Source of the DNA: SHWC01 sp945902735
GTDB taxonomy: Bacteria > Pseudomonadota > Alphaproteobacteria > UBA828
Reading direction: 5' to 3'
DNA length: 34,245 bases
Assembly (NCBI GenBank): GCA_945902735.1
Contig: CAMDNF010000020.1
Location: 1 to 34,245 of the forward strand
Shown: in pieces, positions 17,023 to 26,625 of the stretch
How positions within the stretch are numbered: the stretch's first letter is position 1
How the letters are laid out: every line of letters begins with the position of its first letter
Program-made: the position numbers and the translations under genes
The notes under the pieces: generated by a model
The model's input: only the letters and a program-made list of their open reading frames with translations
The model's database searches: none
Told to the model about the DNA's origin: nothing

Positions 17023-19100
17023 CGGCCTCCGTTGATGCGCTCTCCGAGGCCGAGGCCAAGCGCGAACTCGCCCGCCTTGCCAAGGAAATCGCCAAGCACG
17101 ACCGGCTTTATTATCAACGCTCGGCGCCCGAGATCACGGACCCCGCCTATGACGCGCTCCGTTTGCGCAACCAGGCGATCGAGGCGCGCTTTCCCCAGCT
17201 GATTCGCGCCGATAGCCCGAGCCATCGCGTCGGCGCGCCGGCCGCCGCCGGTTTCGCCAAAGTGCGTCACCAAAAACCGATGCTCTCGCTCGACAACGCC
17301 TTTACTGACACCGATATGGCTGGATTTCTCTCCCGCGTGCGGCGGTTCTTGGGCCTTGAGGCCGATGAACCAATCATGCTGATCGGCGAGCCGAAGATCG
17401 ACGGCCTCTCCGCGACGCTGCGCTATGAACGCGGCCAACTCGTTCAAGGCGCGACGCGCGGTGATGGCGAGGTGGGCGAAGACGTCACCGCCAACCTTAA
17501 GGTCGTCAAAAACGTGCCGCACGCGCTCAAGGGCCGCGACGTGCCCGATTTGGTTGAGGTCCGTGGCGAGGTCTATATGACGCGGGCCGATTTCGACGCG
17601 CTCAATGAGGCGCGCGCCCGCGCCGGCGAAGCCCCCTTCGTCAATCCGCGCAATACCGCCTCGGGCGGGCTCCGCCAGCTCGACCCGGCACTGACCGAAA
17701 AACGACGTCTTCGCTTCTTTGCTTATGGCTGGGGTGAATCGGGCGAGCCCATAGGCGGCCGCTACGCCCAATGGCTCAAGCGGCTCGAAGCCTATGGCTT
17801 TCATGTCAATCCGCTCGCCAAATCATGCGGCACGCTGGATGAGGCGCTGGCGCTTCACCGCAGCATCGAGGCGGAGCGCGCCACGCTTCCCTATGAAATC
17901 GACGGCGTGGTCTACAAGGTCGACCGCATCGATTGGCAGGAGCGCCTCGGCGCCATCGGCCGCGCGCCGCGTTGGGCGATCGCTTTCAAATTCGCGGCCG
18001 AACAGGCCACGACGGTGCTCAAAGAGATCACGATTCAAGTCGGGCGCACCGGCGTGCTTACACCTGTTGCCGAGCTTGAGCCGATCCGTGTCGGCGGCGT
18101 CACCGTTTCGCGCGCGACCTTGCACAATGAAGACGAAATCGTGCGGAAGGACATCCGGGTTGGCGACACGGTGATTGTGCAGCGGGCGGGCGACGTGATT
18201 CCGCAAATCGTCAGCGTGCATTTGGACAAGCGGCCGAAAAATGCGAAGCCCTATGAATTTCCCGAACGCTGCCCGGAATGCGGCAGCCATGCGGTGCGGG
18301 AAGAAGGCGAAGCGGCCCGGCGCTGCACCGGCGGTCTGGTCTGTCCGGCACAGATGAAAGAACGCCTCCGCCATTTCGTCTCGCGCGATGCCTTCGATAT
18401 CGAGGGCCTTGGCGAAAAGCGGATCGAACTATTCTTCAACGAGAGGCTGATTGAGAGCCCGGCGGATATTTTCACGCTCGAAGCGCGCAATGGTCACGAT
18501 TTCCCTACGCTCGCGGAACGCGAAGGGTGGGATGAGCTCTCGGTCTCCAATCTATTCGCCGCCATTCGTGCACGACGGAAAATCCCGCTCGACCGCTTCA
18601 TCTATGCGCTGGGCATTCCCCATGTCGGCCAGGTGACCGCCAAGCAAATCGCGCGGCGCTATGAAAACTTCACCGCCTGGCGCCGCGCCATGACGGCGGC
18701 GCGCGAACAAACGAGCGAGGCGTTCCAGGAGCTTGAGGCGATCTCCGGCATCGGCCCGGTATTGGCGCACGCGCTGGTCGATTTTTTCGACGAGCCGCAC
18801 AACATCAAGGTTTTGGATGCGCTCGCGCACGTGCTTGAGATCGACGAGGTGCATGTCGTCACCACCACATCGCCGGTCTCGGGCAAGATTGTCGTCTTCA
18901 CCGGCACGCTCGTGCAAATGACCCGCGCCGAAGCCAAGGCGCGCGCCGAGGCGCTCGGCGCCAAAGTGGCGAGCTCGGTCTCCAAGAAAACCGATTATGT
19001 CATCGCCGGCACTGAGGCCGGCTCGAAGCTCAAAGAGGCCGAAAAACTCGGCGTCACGGTCTTGAGCGAAGACGGTTGGCTCAGGCTGATCGGCGGATAG
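16959..19100 (+). CDS. ligA: LigA, NAD+-dependent DNA ligase
   Basis: Cytoplasmic ligase that seals nicks in replication and repair using NAD+. The 713-residue product has the Ia domain (LYYQRSAPEITDPAYDAL), the catalytic lysine in EPKIDGLS (K146 counted from 16959), TRGDGEVGEDVT, RNTASGGLRQLDP, the OB fold with VQRAGDVIPQIV, a zinc-binding CPECG...C...C segment, helix-hairpin-helix repeats (GIPHVGQVTAKQIAR, ISGIGPVLAHAL), and a C-terminal BRCT domain (VVFTGTLVQMTRAEAKARAEALGAKV). The first ATG overlaps the recN stop (ATGA). Two further in-frame ATGs at 16980 and 17001 arise from a tandem repeat, and there is no clear ribosome-binding site, so the start is uncertain by 14 residues. Confidence 0.97.
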   Translation: MSAKQPRMSAKQPRMSAKTAAPASVDALSEAEAKRELARLAKEIAKHDRLYYQRSAPEITDPAYDALRLRNQAIEARFPQLIRADSPSHRVGAPAAAGFAKVRHQKPMLSLDNAFTDTDMAGFLSRVRRFLGLEADEPIMLIGEPKIDGLSATLRYERGQLVQGATRGDGEVGEDVTANLKVVKNVPHALKGRDVPDLVEVRGEVYMTRADFDALNEARARAGEAPFVNPRNTASGGLRQLDPALTEKRRLRFFAYGWGESGEPIGGRYAQWLKRLEAYGFHVNPLAKSCGTLDEALALHRSIEAERATLPYEIDGVVYKVDRIDWQERLGAIGRAPRWAIAFKFAAEQATTVLKEITIQVGRTGVLTPVAELEPIRVGGVTVSRATLHNEDEIVRKDIRVGDTVIVQRAGDVIPQIVSVHLDKRPKNAKPYEFPERCPECGSHAVREEGEAARRCTGGLVCPAQMKERLRHFVSRDAFDIEGLGEKRIELFFNERLIESPADIFTLEARNGHDFPTLAEREGWDELSVSNLFAAIRARRKIPLDRFIYALGIPHVGQVTAKQIARRYENFTAWRRAMTAAREQTSEAFQELEAISGIGPVLAHALVDFFDEPHNIKVLDALAHVLEIDEVHVVTTTSPVSGKIVVFTGTLVQMTRAEAKARAEALGAKVASSVSKKTDYVIAGTEAGSKLKEAEKLGVTVLSEDGWLRLIGG

Positions 19101-19304
19101 AGTGGTTTCAAAGTTGGTGGTGCCATTCCAGCTATGGTCGTCATTCCGGCGGCTTAGGCGAGGCCGAGCGCCAACGGCGCTCGGATCCGAGCCTTGCCAG
19201 CCGGAATCCATGATAGAACCGCACGCACTCGCGTGACGATGGATACCCGCTTGCGAGGGTATGACGACATTGGGGATTGCGTACAGCTAGGCTGAAGCCA
19301 CTCT
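19099..19304 (+). repeat. 206-bp palindromic repeat element between convergent genes
   Basis: The ends match as inverted repeats at 11 of 12 bases: AGAGTGGTTTCA (19099-19110, starting inside the ligA TAG stop) against TGAAGCCACTCT (19293-19304). Inside are TCGTCAT (19138-19144) and ATGACGA (19261-19267); a strong hairpin CCGAGCGCC-AAC-GGCGCTCGG (19164-19184); ATCCAT (19206-19211) paired with ATGGAT (19239-19244) around CACGC/GCGTG; and a hairpin from ATACCC to GGGTAT (about 19243-19262). No coding signal is visible. It fills the ligA/azlD convergent gap and could serve as a two-way transcription stop. Confidence 0.65.
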
Positions 19305-19314
19305 GAAACAACGC

Positions 19315-19647
19315 TCACCCACCAATAGCGTAAAGCACCGCGATGATCGTCGCGAAGCCCGCCGCCACGCCGAAGAATAGATTACGCCGCGTCAGATAAA
19401 ACACCACGAGCGTGACCGCGACCGCGACGAGGCGCGCCCAGAGCGGGGTTTCGGCCAAATTGCCGGAGGGGAAAAACACCATGCGCGAGATCAGCGCCGC
19501 CAACAGCGCATAGGCCACACAGCGAATCCAATCGAACAAGGGCCCGTGCACATTGAGCCGGCCCGAGGCAATCACGCCGAGTGCGCGCATGAGATAGGTA
19601 ACGAGCGCAGCGCCCGCCATCATGGCCCAGGGGTTGAGCTCAGCCAA
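19315..19647 (-). CDS. azlD: AzlD-family branched-chain amino acid export subunit
   Basis: Small inner-membrane protein that works with AzlC to export branched-chain amino acids or analogues; the exact substrate cannot be read from sequence. The 110 residues hold about four hydrophobic segments, with the family-like WAMMAGAALVTYLMRALGVI at the N-terminus and a C-terminal FFGVAAGFATIIAVLYAI. It starts 8 bases before the end of azlC, so the two are translated as a pair. It ends only 10 bases from the repeat element that separates it from ligA. Confidence 0.85.
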   Translation of the reverse strand: MAELNPWAMMAGAALVTYLMRALGVIASGRLNVHGPLFDWIRCVAYALLAALISRMVFFPSGNLAETPLWARLVAVAVTLVVFYLTRRNLFFGVAAGFATIIAVLYAIGG

Positions 19648-20392
19648 GGCGCGCGCCCTTCAAGCCGCGATCGACCGCGAAGCCGATCGTGCCGCAGAGC
19701 AACCCGGCGGCAAGCAGGCCCCAATCGGGCGATAGGCGAATCAAAAGCGGCCCGCCGATCGCGCCGAGCAGAACGGAGAGAAACGCCGAGCGCCCCGGCA
19801 CATCGAGAAACAGCAAAAGAAAATAAATCGGGTTCAGAAAGACGAGCGCCTGCGTGACCGTCTTCGAGACCACGCCCGCCAACACATAACCCAGCGCCGT
19901 GCCGACGAAACCGAGGATCAGGCACGCCCCGGCGAAGCCCATGAAATAGGCCCAGCGGCGTGTTGGATCGAGATCGGGTGAGCGGCGGATCACGAAGATC
20001 CACGAATTCGCGGTGACGAAATGAGCGAGCCAAAATTCGGCGAAGCGGTTTTTCACGCCCGGCCTGATATAGGGCATGAAGGTCGCCGTCATGGGCAAAA
20101 AGCGCGCATTGGCGAGCGCGACCGCCAACAATATTGCGAAGGCCGGACTGCCCGCGGTCAACATCTCGACATAGGCGACCTGACCCGGCAGCGCCCAAAT
20201 CGTCGCGGTCGTCGCCATCGCCTTCCAAAATGAAAAGCCGATCTCGTGGCAGAGCGAGCCGAAGCCGATCATGCTGACCATCAGCATCGGCGCGGGCAGG
20301 CCACCGGCTTCGATGAAGCCGAGCCGAAAGGCCGCGCGGTCGCTATTGAGCGGCGCCGCTTTGCCGAACATCGGAAGCCCAAAGCGGAACAT
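19640..20392 (-). CDS. azlC: AzlC-family branched-chain amino acid permease
   Basis: Larger inner-membrane subunit of an AzlCD exporter. The 250-residue product has about six hydrophobic segments. Typical AzlC stretches are FIEAGGLPAPMLMVSMIGFGSLCHE, WALPGQVAYVEML, VALANARFLPMTATFMPYIR and AHFVTANSW. The C-terminus overlaps azlD. It lies 77 bases downstream of rpoD on the same strand, but the function is unrelated, so it may be a separate unit. No strong ribosome-binding site is seen before the ATG at 20392; the in-frame ATG at 20371 (MFGKAAPLNS) is an alternative. Confidence 0.87.
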   Translation of the reverse strand: MFRFGLPMFGKAAPLNSDRAAFRLGFIEAGGLPAPMLMVSMIGFGSLCHEIGFSFWKAMATTATIWALPGQVAYVEMLTAGSPAFAILLAVALANARFLPMTATFMPYIRPGVKNRFAEFWLAHFVTANSWIFVIRRSPDLDPTRRWAYFMGFAGACLILGFVGTALGYVLAGVVSKTVTQALVFLNPIYFLLLFLDVPGRSAFLSVLLGAIGGPLLIRLSPDWGLLAAGLLCGTIGFAVDRGLKGARLG

Positions 20393-20421
20393 GAGGGTAG
20401 TGCGAGCGCCCTAGCGCCGAC

Positions 20422-20459
20422 AAAAATGTTGGACGCCGCTCATCGCCAACGCGGTGAGC
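20422..20459 (-). terminator. possible weak terminator after rpoD
   Basis: Read on -, GCTCACCGC and GCGATGAGC (20459-20438) form a 9-base stem with one C/A mismatch and a GTTG loop, followed 11 bases later by TTTTT (20426-20422). The gap between stem and T-run is longer than in a textbook terminator, so termination may be partial. Confidence 0.3.
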
Positions 20460-20469
20460 AGCGATGTGC

Positions 20470-22464
<1,995 letters not shown>

Positions 22465-22800
22465 CGAACTATTGCTCCTCGGCCGAAATCAGCGGCGTCC
22501 GAATCAAAACGGCCGAGTCAAAACCGCGCCCCGGAATCGCCTTTTGGCGTGCCGCCGCCGATCTGACACAGTCATCTCGCAAAATAGGGTTCCGCCTGCC
22601 GACGCACCGAACGGCGCGCCCGCTTGAGTCTGATCCTTGAAATGGCTAGTAAACCTTCGCCAATCAAGGGCCTTCTCCCACATCGGACAATCCGGCGGTT
22701 TCTAATGAGATGACCGAACCGTGTCAAGCTTTTGGCCGATTCCGGCGGGTATTGTTGCCTTAGAGCAACAGTCGAAGAGCGGCGGCTCGGGTCTGGTTTT
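22465..22800 (-). other. 336-base dnaG-rpoD spacer: rpoD promoter and long leader
   Basis: There is no credible gene here. On - it holds, in order: a small hairpin TGTTGC/GCAACA (22770-22753) after the dnaG stop without a T-run, the rpoD promoter (22727-22699), and a leader of about 227 bases. That leader includes a small CGCC-AAAA-GGCG hairpin and ends in the AGGAG ribosome-binding site of rpoD. Confidence 0.6.
22699..22727 (-). promoter_or_regulatory. rpoD promoter, sigma-70 type
   Basis: On the - strand a perfect -35 hexamer TTGACA (22727-22722) is followed after exactly 17 bases by TAGAAA (22704-22699), matching four of six -10 positions. Transcription would begin near 22692, leaving a leader of about 227 bases before the rpoD ATG. 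The site is well placed downstream of dnaG and gives rpoD independent expression. Confidence 0.6.
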
Positions 22801-24663
22801 TCAGGGCCGTCGGCGCCCTGGCGGAATTTGGTATCCAATTACCGCGTCTTCCAGGCCAGGGGCTTCTTCGATGGCGTGGAGGACACCGACCAGGCGGTTC
22901 ATGTTTTCCTCGGAGATGTCATCGCGAAGGGCCCGCTCGGCTCCGGCGCGGACCTGCTCAAGGTCGGTCGCCCGGTGATGGAGGTCAAGCGCCTGGCGCA
23001 ATTGCACCCGCGCCGCCACCACATCGACGCCCTTCAGAGGCGACGCCGCCCAATCGAGATAACGCGCACCATCACCGAACAGATCCTCCGCCACGTCATC
23101 GAGCCCGCGTACCCCCAAGGCCGCGATCAGAGCCGCCCGGTCCTGGCAGAACTCATGGGGCAGGCTGACCACGACATCACGCAGCGATTGATAGCGCAGC
23201 GTCTTGATCTCCAAGAGCGCGATTTCATCGCCGAACTCGCTGAGGAGATCGGGGAAATTGACCACCGTCTGCAAAATCGTGCGCTCGCGTTGCCGAGTCG
23301 CATCAACCGCGTTCGGCAGCGGCGCTTTTTGTTCGCGCGCGCGGTCGTCCGAACGGCCTGGCTTGAAATTACCGCGCTTCCCCTTGATGCGCCGCGCCGA
23401 AAAGGCGCTGTCGTTTAGTTGTTGGCGGAAATGACGTTGATAGTGGAAGCGTAAATCGCGATCGGGAATTTGTTCAACCAACGAATCAAGCCGACGCCCA
23501 ACTTCCGCGCGCGCCTCAGGCGTTTCGAGCGAAAGCCCACCGGCCGCGAGTTTCCAAAGCGCGGTTGAAAACGGCACGGCCGCATCAAGCACCTGCTCCA
23601 TGGCGACCCGGCAGCCTCTGCCGATCAGCGAATCCGGATCGTCGCCTTGCGGCAGCGTCGCAAAGCGGAGCGAGAACCCTGCCTTCACGCGCGACAACGC
23701 GCGCTCAACCGCGCGCGACGCGGCACGCTGGCCCGCCGCATCGCCATCGAAGCAGAGCACTGGCTGCGCGGCATAACGCCAGAGCAATTCCAATTGCATC
23801 TCGGTCAGCGCGGTGCCGAGCGGCGCGACCGCTTCCGCGATGCCAGCCTGGCTCAGCGCGATCACGTCCATATAGCCTTCGACCACGATCAGGCGATTGA
23901 CCTTGCGCGCCGCCGCCGCCGCCAGATCGAGGCCATAGAGCATGGCGCCCTTGTGGAATAATTCGGTCTCGGGCGAATTGAGATATTTAGGCTCACCTGG
24001 CCCCAGAATACGCCCGCCGAAGGCGACGACACGGCCACGCGCATCGCGGATCGGAAACATCACCCGGCCGCGAAACCGGTCATAGCGTTCAGCCCCGCCC
24101 TCGGGCTCGATGATCAGCCCAGCGGCCATCATCAGCGCCTCGCCAATGCCCTGTTTGGCGAGCGCACTCTTCAACGCGCCACGTGCGGGCGGCGCAAATC
24201 CCAAACGAAAACGCGCGATGGTCTCCGCCGTCAGCGCACGCCCTTGCAAATAATCGCGTGCCGCGCGGCCTAGTTCGCTCTTCAATTGCGTTTCAAAAAA
24301 TACCGCCGCCGCTTCCATCACGCCGCCGAGCGTGACCGCGGTTTCATGACGCTGGCGCTCGGCCGGTGTTTCGCGTGGCAATTCGAGACCGGCCTCACTC
24401 GCCAAGCGCTCGACCGCCTCGGGGAAGCTCAACCCTTCCGTGCGCATGACGAAACCGATCACATCGCCATGCGCGCCGCAGCCGAAGCAATGGAAGAAGC
24501 CCTTCTGGTCGCTCACCGTGAAGGACGGCGTCTTCTCTTGGTGGAACGGGCAAAGCCCGGTCAGCTCGCGGCCGCGCCGCACCAGCTTGACGCGCCGCCC
24601 GACCACGCCTTCGAGCGAGGCACGAGCGCGGATCTCATCCAAAAATCGCGGCGTGAATTTCAT
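22801..24663 (-). CDS. dnaG: DnaG, replicative DNA primase
   Basis: Primase that makes RNA primers at the replication fork with DnaB helicase. The 620-residue product starts MKFTPRFLDEIRARASLEGVV, the usual N-terminus. The zinc-binding domain has CPFH and CFGC (C38, H41, C59, C62). The RNA-polymerase core has YDRFRGRVMFPIRDARGRVVAFGGRIL; the TOPRIM domain has VVEGYMDVIALSQAG and CFDGDAAGQRAASRA. The C-terminal third, beyond about residue 430, is the less conserved helicase-binding region. An in-frame ATG six codons upstream (24681) is less likely than 24663, which matches the family and has AAGG nearby. It follows yqeY and precedes rpoD. Confidence 0.97.
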   Translation of the reverse strand: MKFTPRFLDEIRARASLEGVVGRRVKLVRRGRELTGLCPFHQEKTPSFTVSDQKGFFHCFGCGAHGDVIGFVMRTEGLSFPEAVERLASEAGLELPRETPAERQRHETAVTLGGVMEAAAVFFETQLKSELGRAARDYLQGRALTAETIARFRLGFAPPARGALKSALAKQGIGEALMMAAGLIIEPEGGAERYDRFRGRVMFPIRDARGRVVAFGGRILGPGEPKYLNSPETELFHKGAMLYGLDLAAAAARKVNRLIVVEGYMDVIALSQAGIAEAVAPLGTALTEMQLELLWRYAAQPVLCFDGDAAGQRAASRAVERALSRVKAGFSLRFATLPQGDDPDSLIGRGCRVAMEQVLDAAVPFSTALWKLAAGGLSLETPEARAEVGRRLDSLVEQIPDRDLRFHYQRHFRQQLNDSAFSARRIKGKRGNFKPGRSDDRAREQKAPLPNAVDATRQRERTILQTVVNFPDLLSEFGDEIALLEIKTLRYQSLRDVVVSLPHEFCQDRAALIAALGVRGLDDVAEDLFGDGARYLDWAASPLKGVDVVAARVQLRQALDLHHRATDLEQVRAGAERALRDDISEENMNRLVGVLHAIEEAPGLEDAVIGYQIPPGRRRP

Positions 24664-24748
24664 GGGGTGCCTTGGCCACAACAGCCGTGCGCCATGCTAG
24701 CGAAATCGAATGGCGGCGGCGAGACACAAGACCGTTGCAAATGATTGA

Positions 24749-24762
24749 CGGCCCTAAGGCCG
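24749..24762 (-). other. short hairpin between yqeY and dnaG
   Basis: Read on -, CGGCC-TTAG-GGCCG forms a 5-bp stem 9 bases after the yqeY stop, followed by TCAATCATTT. The stem is short and the T content poor, so it is at best a weak terminator. The rest of the 107-base gap shows no clear promoter. Confidence 0.25.
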
Positions 24763-24770
24763 CCCCGCTC

Positions 24771-25232
24771 TCACGCGCCGGTGAGGAGCTGTTTTAAAAT
24801 CGCGCTGGCCTTGGAGAAATCCATCTGGCCGGCATATTTGGCTTTGAGCGCCTGAATGGTCTTGCCCATGTCCTTGATCGTCTTGGCGCCAAGCTCGGCA
24901 ACCGCTTCCTTGATCGCCGCTTCCATTTGCGCCTGGCCGAGCTGCTCGGGCAAAAAGCGCTCGATAATGACGATCTCTTCGGCCTCTTGCTGAGCCAGGT
25001 CGACCCGCCCGCCGGCCTCGAAGGTCAGAATGCTCTCGCGCCGCTGCCGGATCATGGTCTTCAAGAGTTCGAGAATATCGGGATCGCTCAAACCTTCCAT
25101 ATTGCCGCTCGAGCGCACGGCGATATCGCGGTCCTTGAGCGCCGCTAGAATCAGCCGAATAGTGCTGATGGTGCGGGCTTCACGCGCCTTCATCGCCCCT
25201 TTGAGGGCTTCGTTGAGTTCTTGGCGCAGCAT
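24771..25232 (-). CDS. yqeY: GatB/YqeY domain protein
   Basis: Small cytoplasmic protein of the YqeY family, related to the tail domain of the GatB amidotransferase subunit. A role in tRNA handling is often assumed but is not established. The 153 residues are the usual length and show the family pattern: MLRQELNEALKGAMKAREA, STIRLILAALKDRDI, MIRQRRESI, EIVIIERFLPEQL and the C-terminal AKTIKDMGKTIQALKAKYAGQMD. It lies immediately upstream of dnaG-rpoD and divergent from carA, the standard arrangement in alphaproteobacteria, with its own promoter candidate at 25265-25292. Confidence 0.93.
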   Translation of the reverse strand: MLRQELNEALKGAMKAREARTISTIRLILAALKDRDIAVRSSGNMEGLSDPDILELLKTMIRQRRESILTFEAGGRVDLAQQEAEEIVIIERFLPEQLGQAQMEAAIKEAVAELGAKTIKDMGKTIQALKAKYAGQMDFSKASAILKQLLTGA

Positions 25233-25264
25233 GAAAGAGAAACTCCTGGCCGGATCGGCGCCGC

Positions 25265-25292
25265 ACTATAGTCCGATTGGCCGAAGGTTCAA
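25265..25292 (-). promoter_or_regulatory. candidate promoter for yqeY (and dnaG)
   Basis: On - the -35-like TTGAAC (25292-25287) and -10-like TATAGT (25270-25265) are 16 bases apart. The predicted start near 25258 leaves a leader of about 26 bases before yqeY. The -35 lies inside the palindrome at 25284-25296, so a bound protein there could control it. Confidence 0.45.
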
Positions 25293-25296
25293 CCTT
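25284..25296. promoter_or_regulatory. palindrome in the yqeY-carA divergent spacer
   Basis: AAGGTT-C-AACCTT is a perfect 6+6 inverted repeat, and GGCC flanks it on both sides (25279-25282 and 25297-25300) with one unpaired base on the left. It covers the -35 of the yqeY promoter and lies about 60 bases upstream of the carA -35. It could be an operator; the protein is unknown. Confidence 0.35.
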
Positions 25297-25356
25297 GGCC
25301 CGGCGCCGAACCGATAAGTCATTGATTTTACTACGTTCATCGTGCGGCCCTGTGGC

Positions 25357-25385
25357 TTGACGACTCTGCCTAATCTGCGTAGGTT
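25357..25385 (+). promoter_or_regulatory. candidate promoter for carAB
   Basis: TTGACG (25357-25362) and TAGGTT (25380-25385) are separated by 17 bases. The -35 matches five of six consensus bases; the -10 is poor. The leader would be about 60 bases. I see no PyrR-type or attenuator structure that would show pyrimidine or arginine control. Confidence 0.4.
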
Positions 25386-25452
25386 CCGCGCGCCTTCGCC
25401 GTTCGCGCCGGTGCGTGTTCGGCTGCGTGGCCCCTAGCCCTAAGGCCGATTC

Positions 25453-26625
25453 ATGACGGCAGTCGCCTCGGACGAATTCGCCTCCGCCGGCACGCCCACC
25501 GCCGCGCTCGCGCTGGCAGACGGCACGGTGCTGTACGGCCACGGCATTGGGCGGGTCGGCACCGTCGAGGGCGAGCTTTGTTTCAACACCTCGATCACCG
25601 GTTATCAGGAAATTTTGACCGACCCGTCTTATGCCGGCCAAATCATCACCTTCACCTTTCCCCATATCGGCAATGTCGGCACCAATGAGGAAGACATCGA
25701 GGCGATGACCGTGCGAGCGCGTGGGCTCGTGCTGCGCGCCTCGATCACTGAGCCGTCCAATTGGCGCGCGACGCGACACCTCGATGATTGGTTGACGCGC
25801 ATGGGGCTGGTCGGCATCGCCGGCGTCGATACCCGCCGTCTGACGCGGCTATTGCGCATGAAGGGCGCGCAAAACGTCTCGCTTTGTCATGCCCCCGATG
25901 GCCGGCTCGACGCGCCCGCCCTCCTCTCCCAGGCACGCGCCTGGCCCGGCCTCGAAGGCATGGACCTCGCCAAGGAGGTCAGCTGCACGCAAAGCTATGA
26001 ATGGCGCGAGGCGGCCTGGACCTTGGGCAAAGGCTATGCCGTGCAGGATCATCCGCGTTTTCACGTCGTCGCGGTCGATTATGGCGCGAAGCGGAATATC
26101 TTACGCTCGCTCGCCGCCGCCGGCTGCCGAGTCACCGTGGTGCCGGCCGGCGCGAGCGCGGCGGATATTCTGGGCCATAGACCAGACGGAATTTTTCTCT
26201 CGAATGGCCCGGCCGATCCGGCGGCGACCGGCCAATACGCCATTCCGGTGTTGCGCGCGTTGATCGCGAGCGGCAAGCCGATCTTCGGTATTTGTTTGGG
26301 CCATCAATTGCTCGGGCTCACGCTTGGCGCCACCACGCGCAAAATGTTGTTCGGCCATCGCGGCGCCAATCACCCGGTGAAGGAACTCGCCACCGGCCGC
26401 GTCGAGGTGACGAGCCAGAACCACGGCTTCGAAGTACGCGCCGATAGCCTGCCGAGCGGCGTCACGCCGACCCATGTGTCGCTGTTCGATGGCTCGCTTG
26501 AAGGCCTCAGCGTCGAGGGCAAACCGGTCTTCTCGGTGCAATACCACCCCGAGGCCTCGCCCGGGCCCCAAGACGCGCAGCATCTGTTCCAACGCTTCGT
26601 TGCCTTGATGACGACGCATGCCTAA
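25453..26625 (+). CDS. carA: CarA, carbamoyl-phosphate synthase small (glutaminase) subunit
   Basis: Hydrolyses glutamine and passes ammonia to CarB for carbamoyl phosphate, the precursor of pyrimidines and arginine. The 390-residue product has the N-terminal CPSase_sm domain (ALALADGTVLYGHGIG, CFNTSITGYQEILTDPSYAGQIITFTFPHIGNVG) and a class I glutamine amidotransferase domain: VAVDYGAKRNILRSL, the nucleophile in FGICLGHQLLGL (C281), and the histidine-glutamate pair in VQYHPEASPGP (H365, E367). The active site looks complete. It overlaps carB by 8 bases and is divergent from yqeY. Confidence 0.97.
   Translation: MTAVASDEFASAGTPTAALALADGTVLYGHGIGRVGTVEGELCFNTSITGYQEILTDPSYAGQIITFTFPHIGNVGTNEEDIEAMTVRARGLVLRASITEPSNWRATRHLDDWLTRMGLVGIAGVDTRRLTRLLRMKGAQNVSLCHAPDGRLDAPALLSQARAWPGLEGMDLAKEVSCTQSYEWREAAWTLGKGYAVQDHPRFHVVAVDYGAKRNILRSLAAAGCRVTVVPAGASAADILGHRPDGIFLSNGPADPAATGQYAIPVLRALIASGKPIFGICLGHQLLGLTLGATTRKMLFGHRGANHPVKELATGRVEVTSQNHGFEVRADSLPSGVTPTHVSLFDGSLEGLSVEGKPVFSVQYHPEASPGPQDAQHLFQRFVALMTTHA

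Noticed and set aside
19620..20228. 202-codon frame on - overlapping azlC in another frame
   Set aside because: Shadow of azlC, which has the right membrane segments and overlaps azlD properly.
22572..22838. 88-codon frame on - in the dnaG-rpoD spacer
   Set aside because: It starts inside dnaG, has no ribosome-binding site and a biased basic composition; the stretch is better explained as the rpoD promoter and leader.
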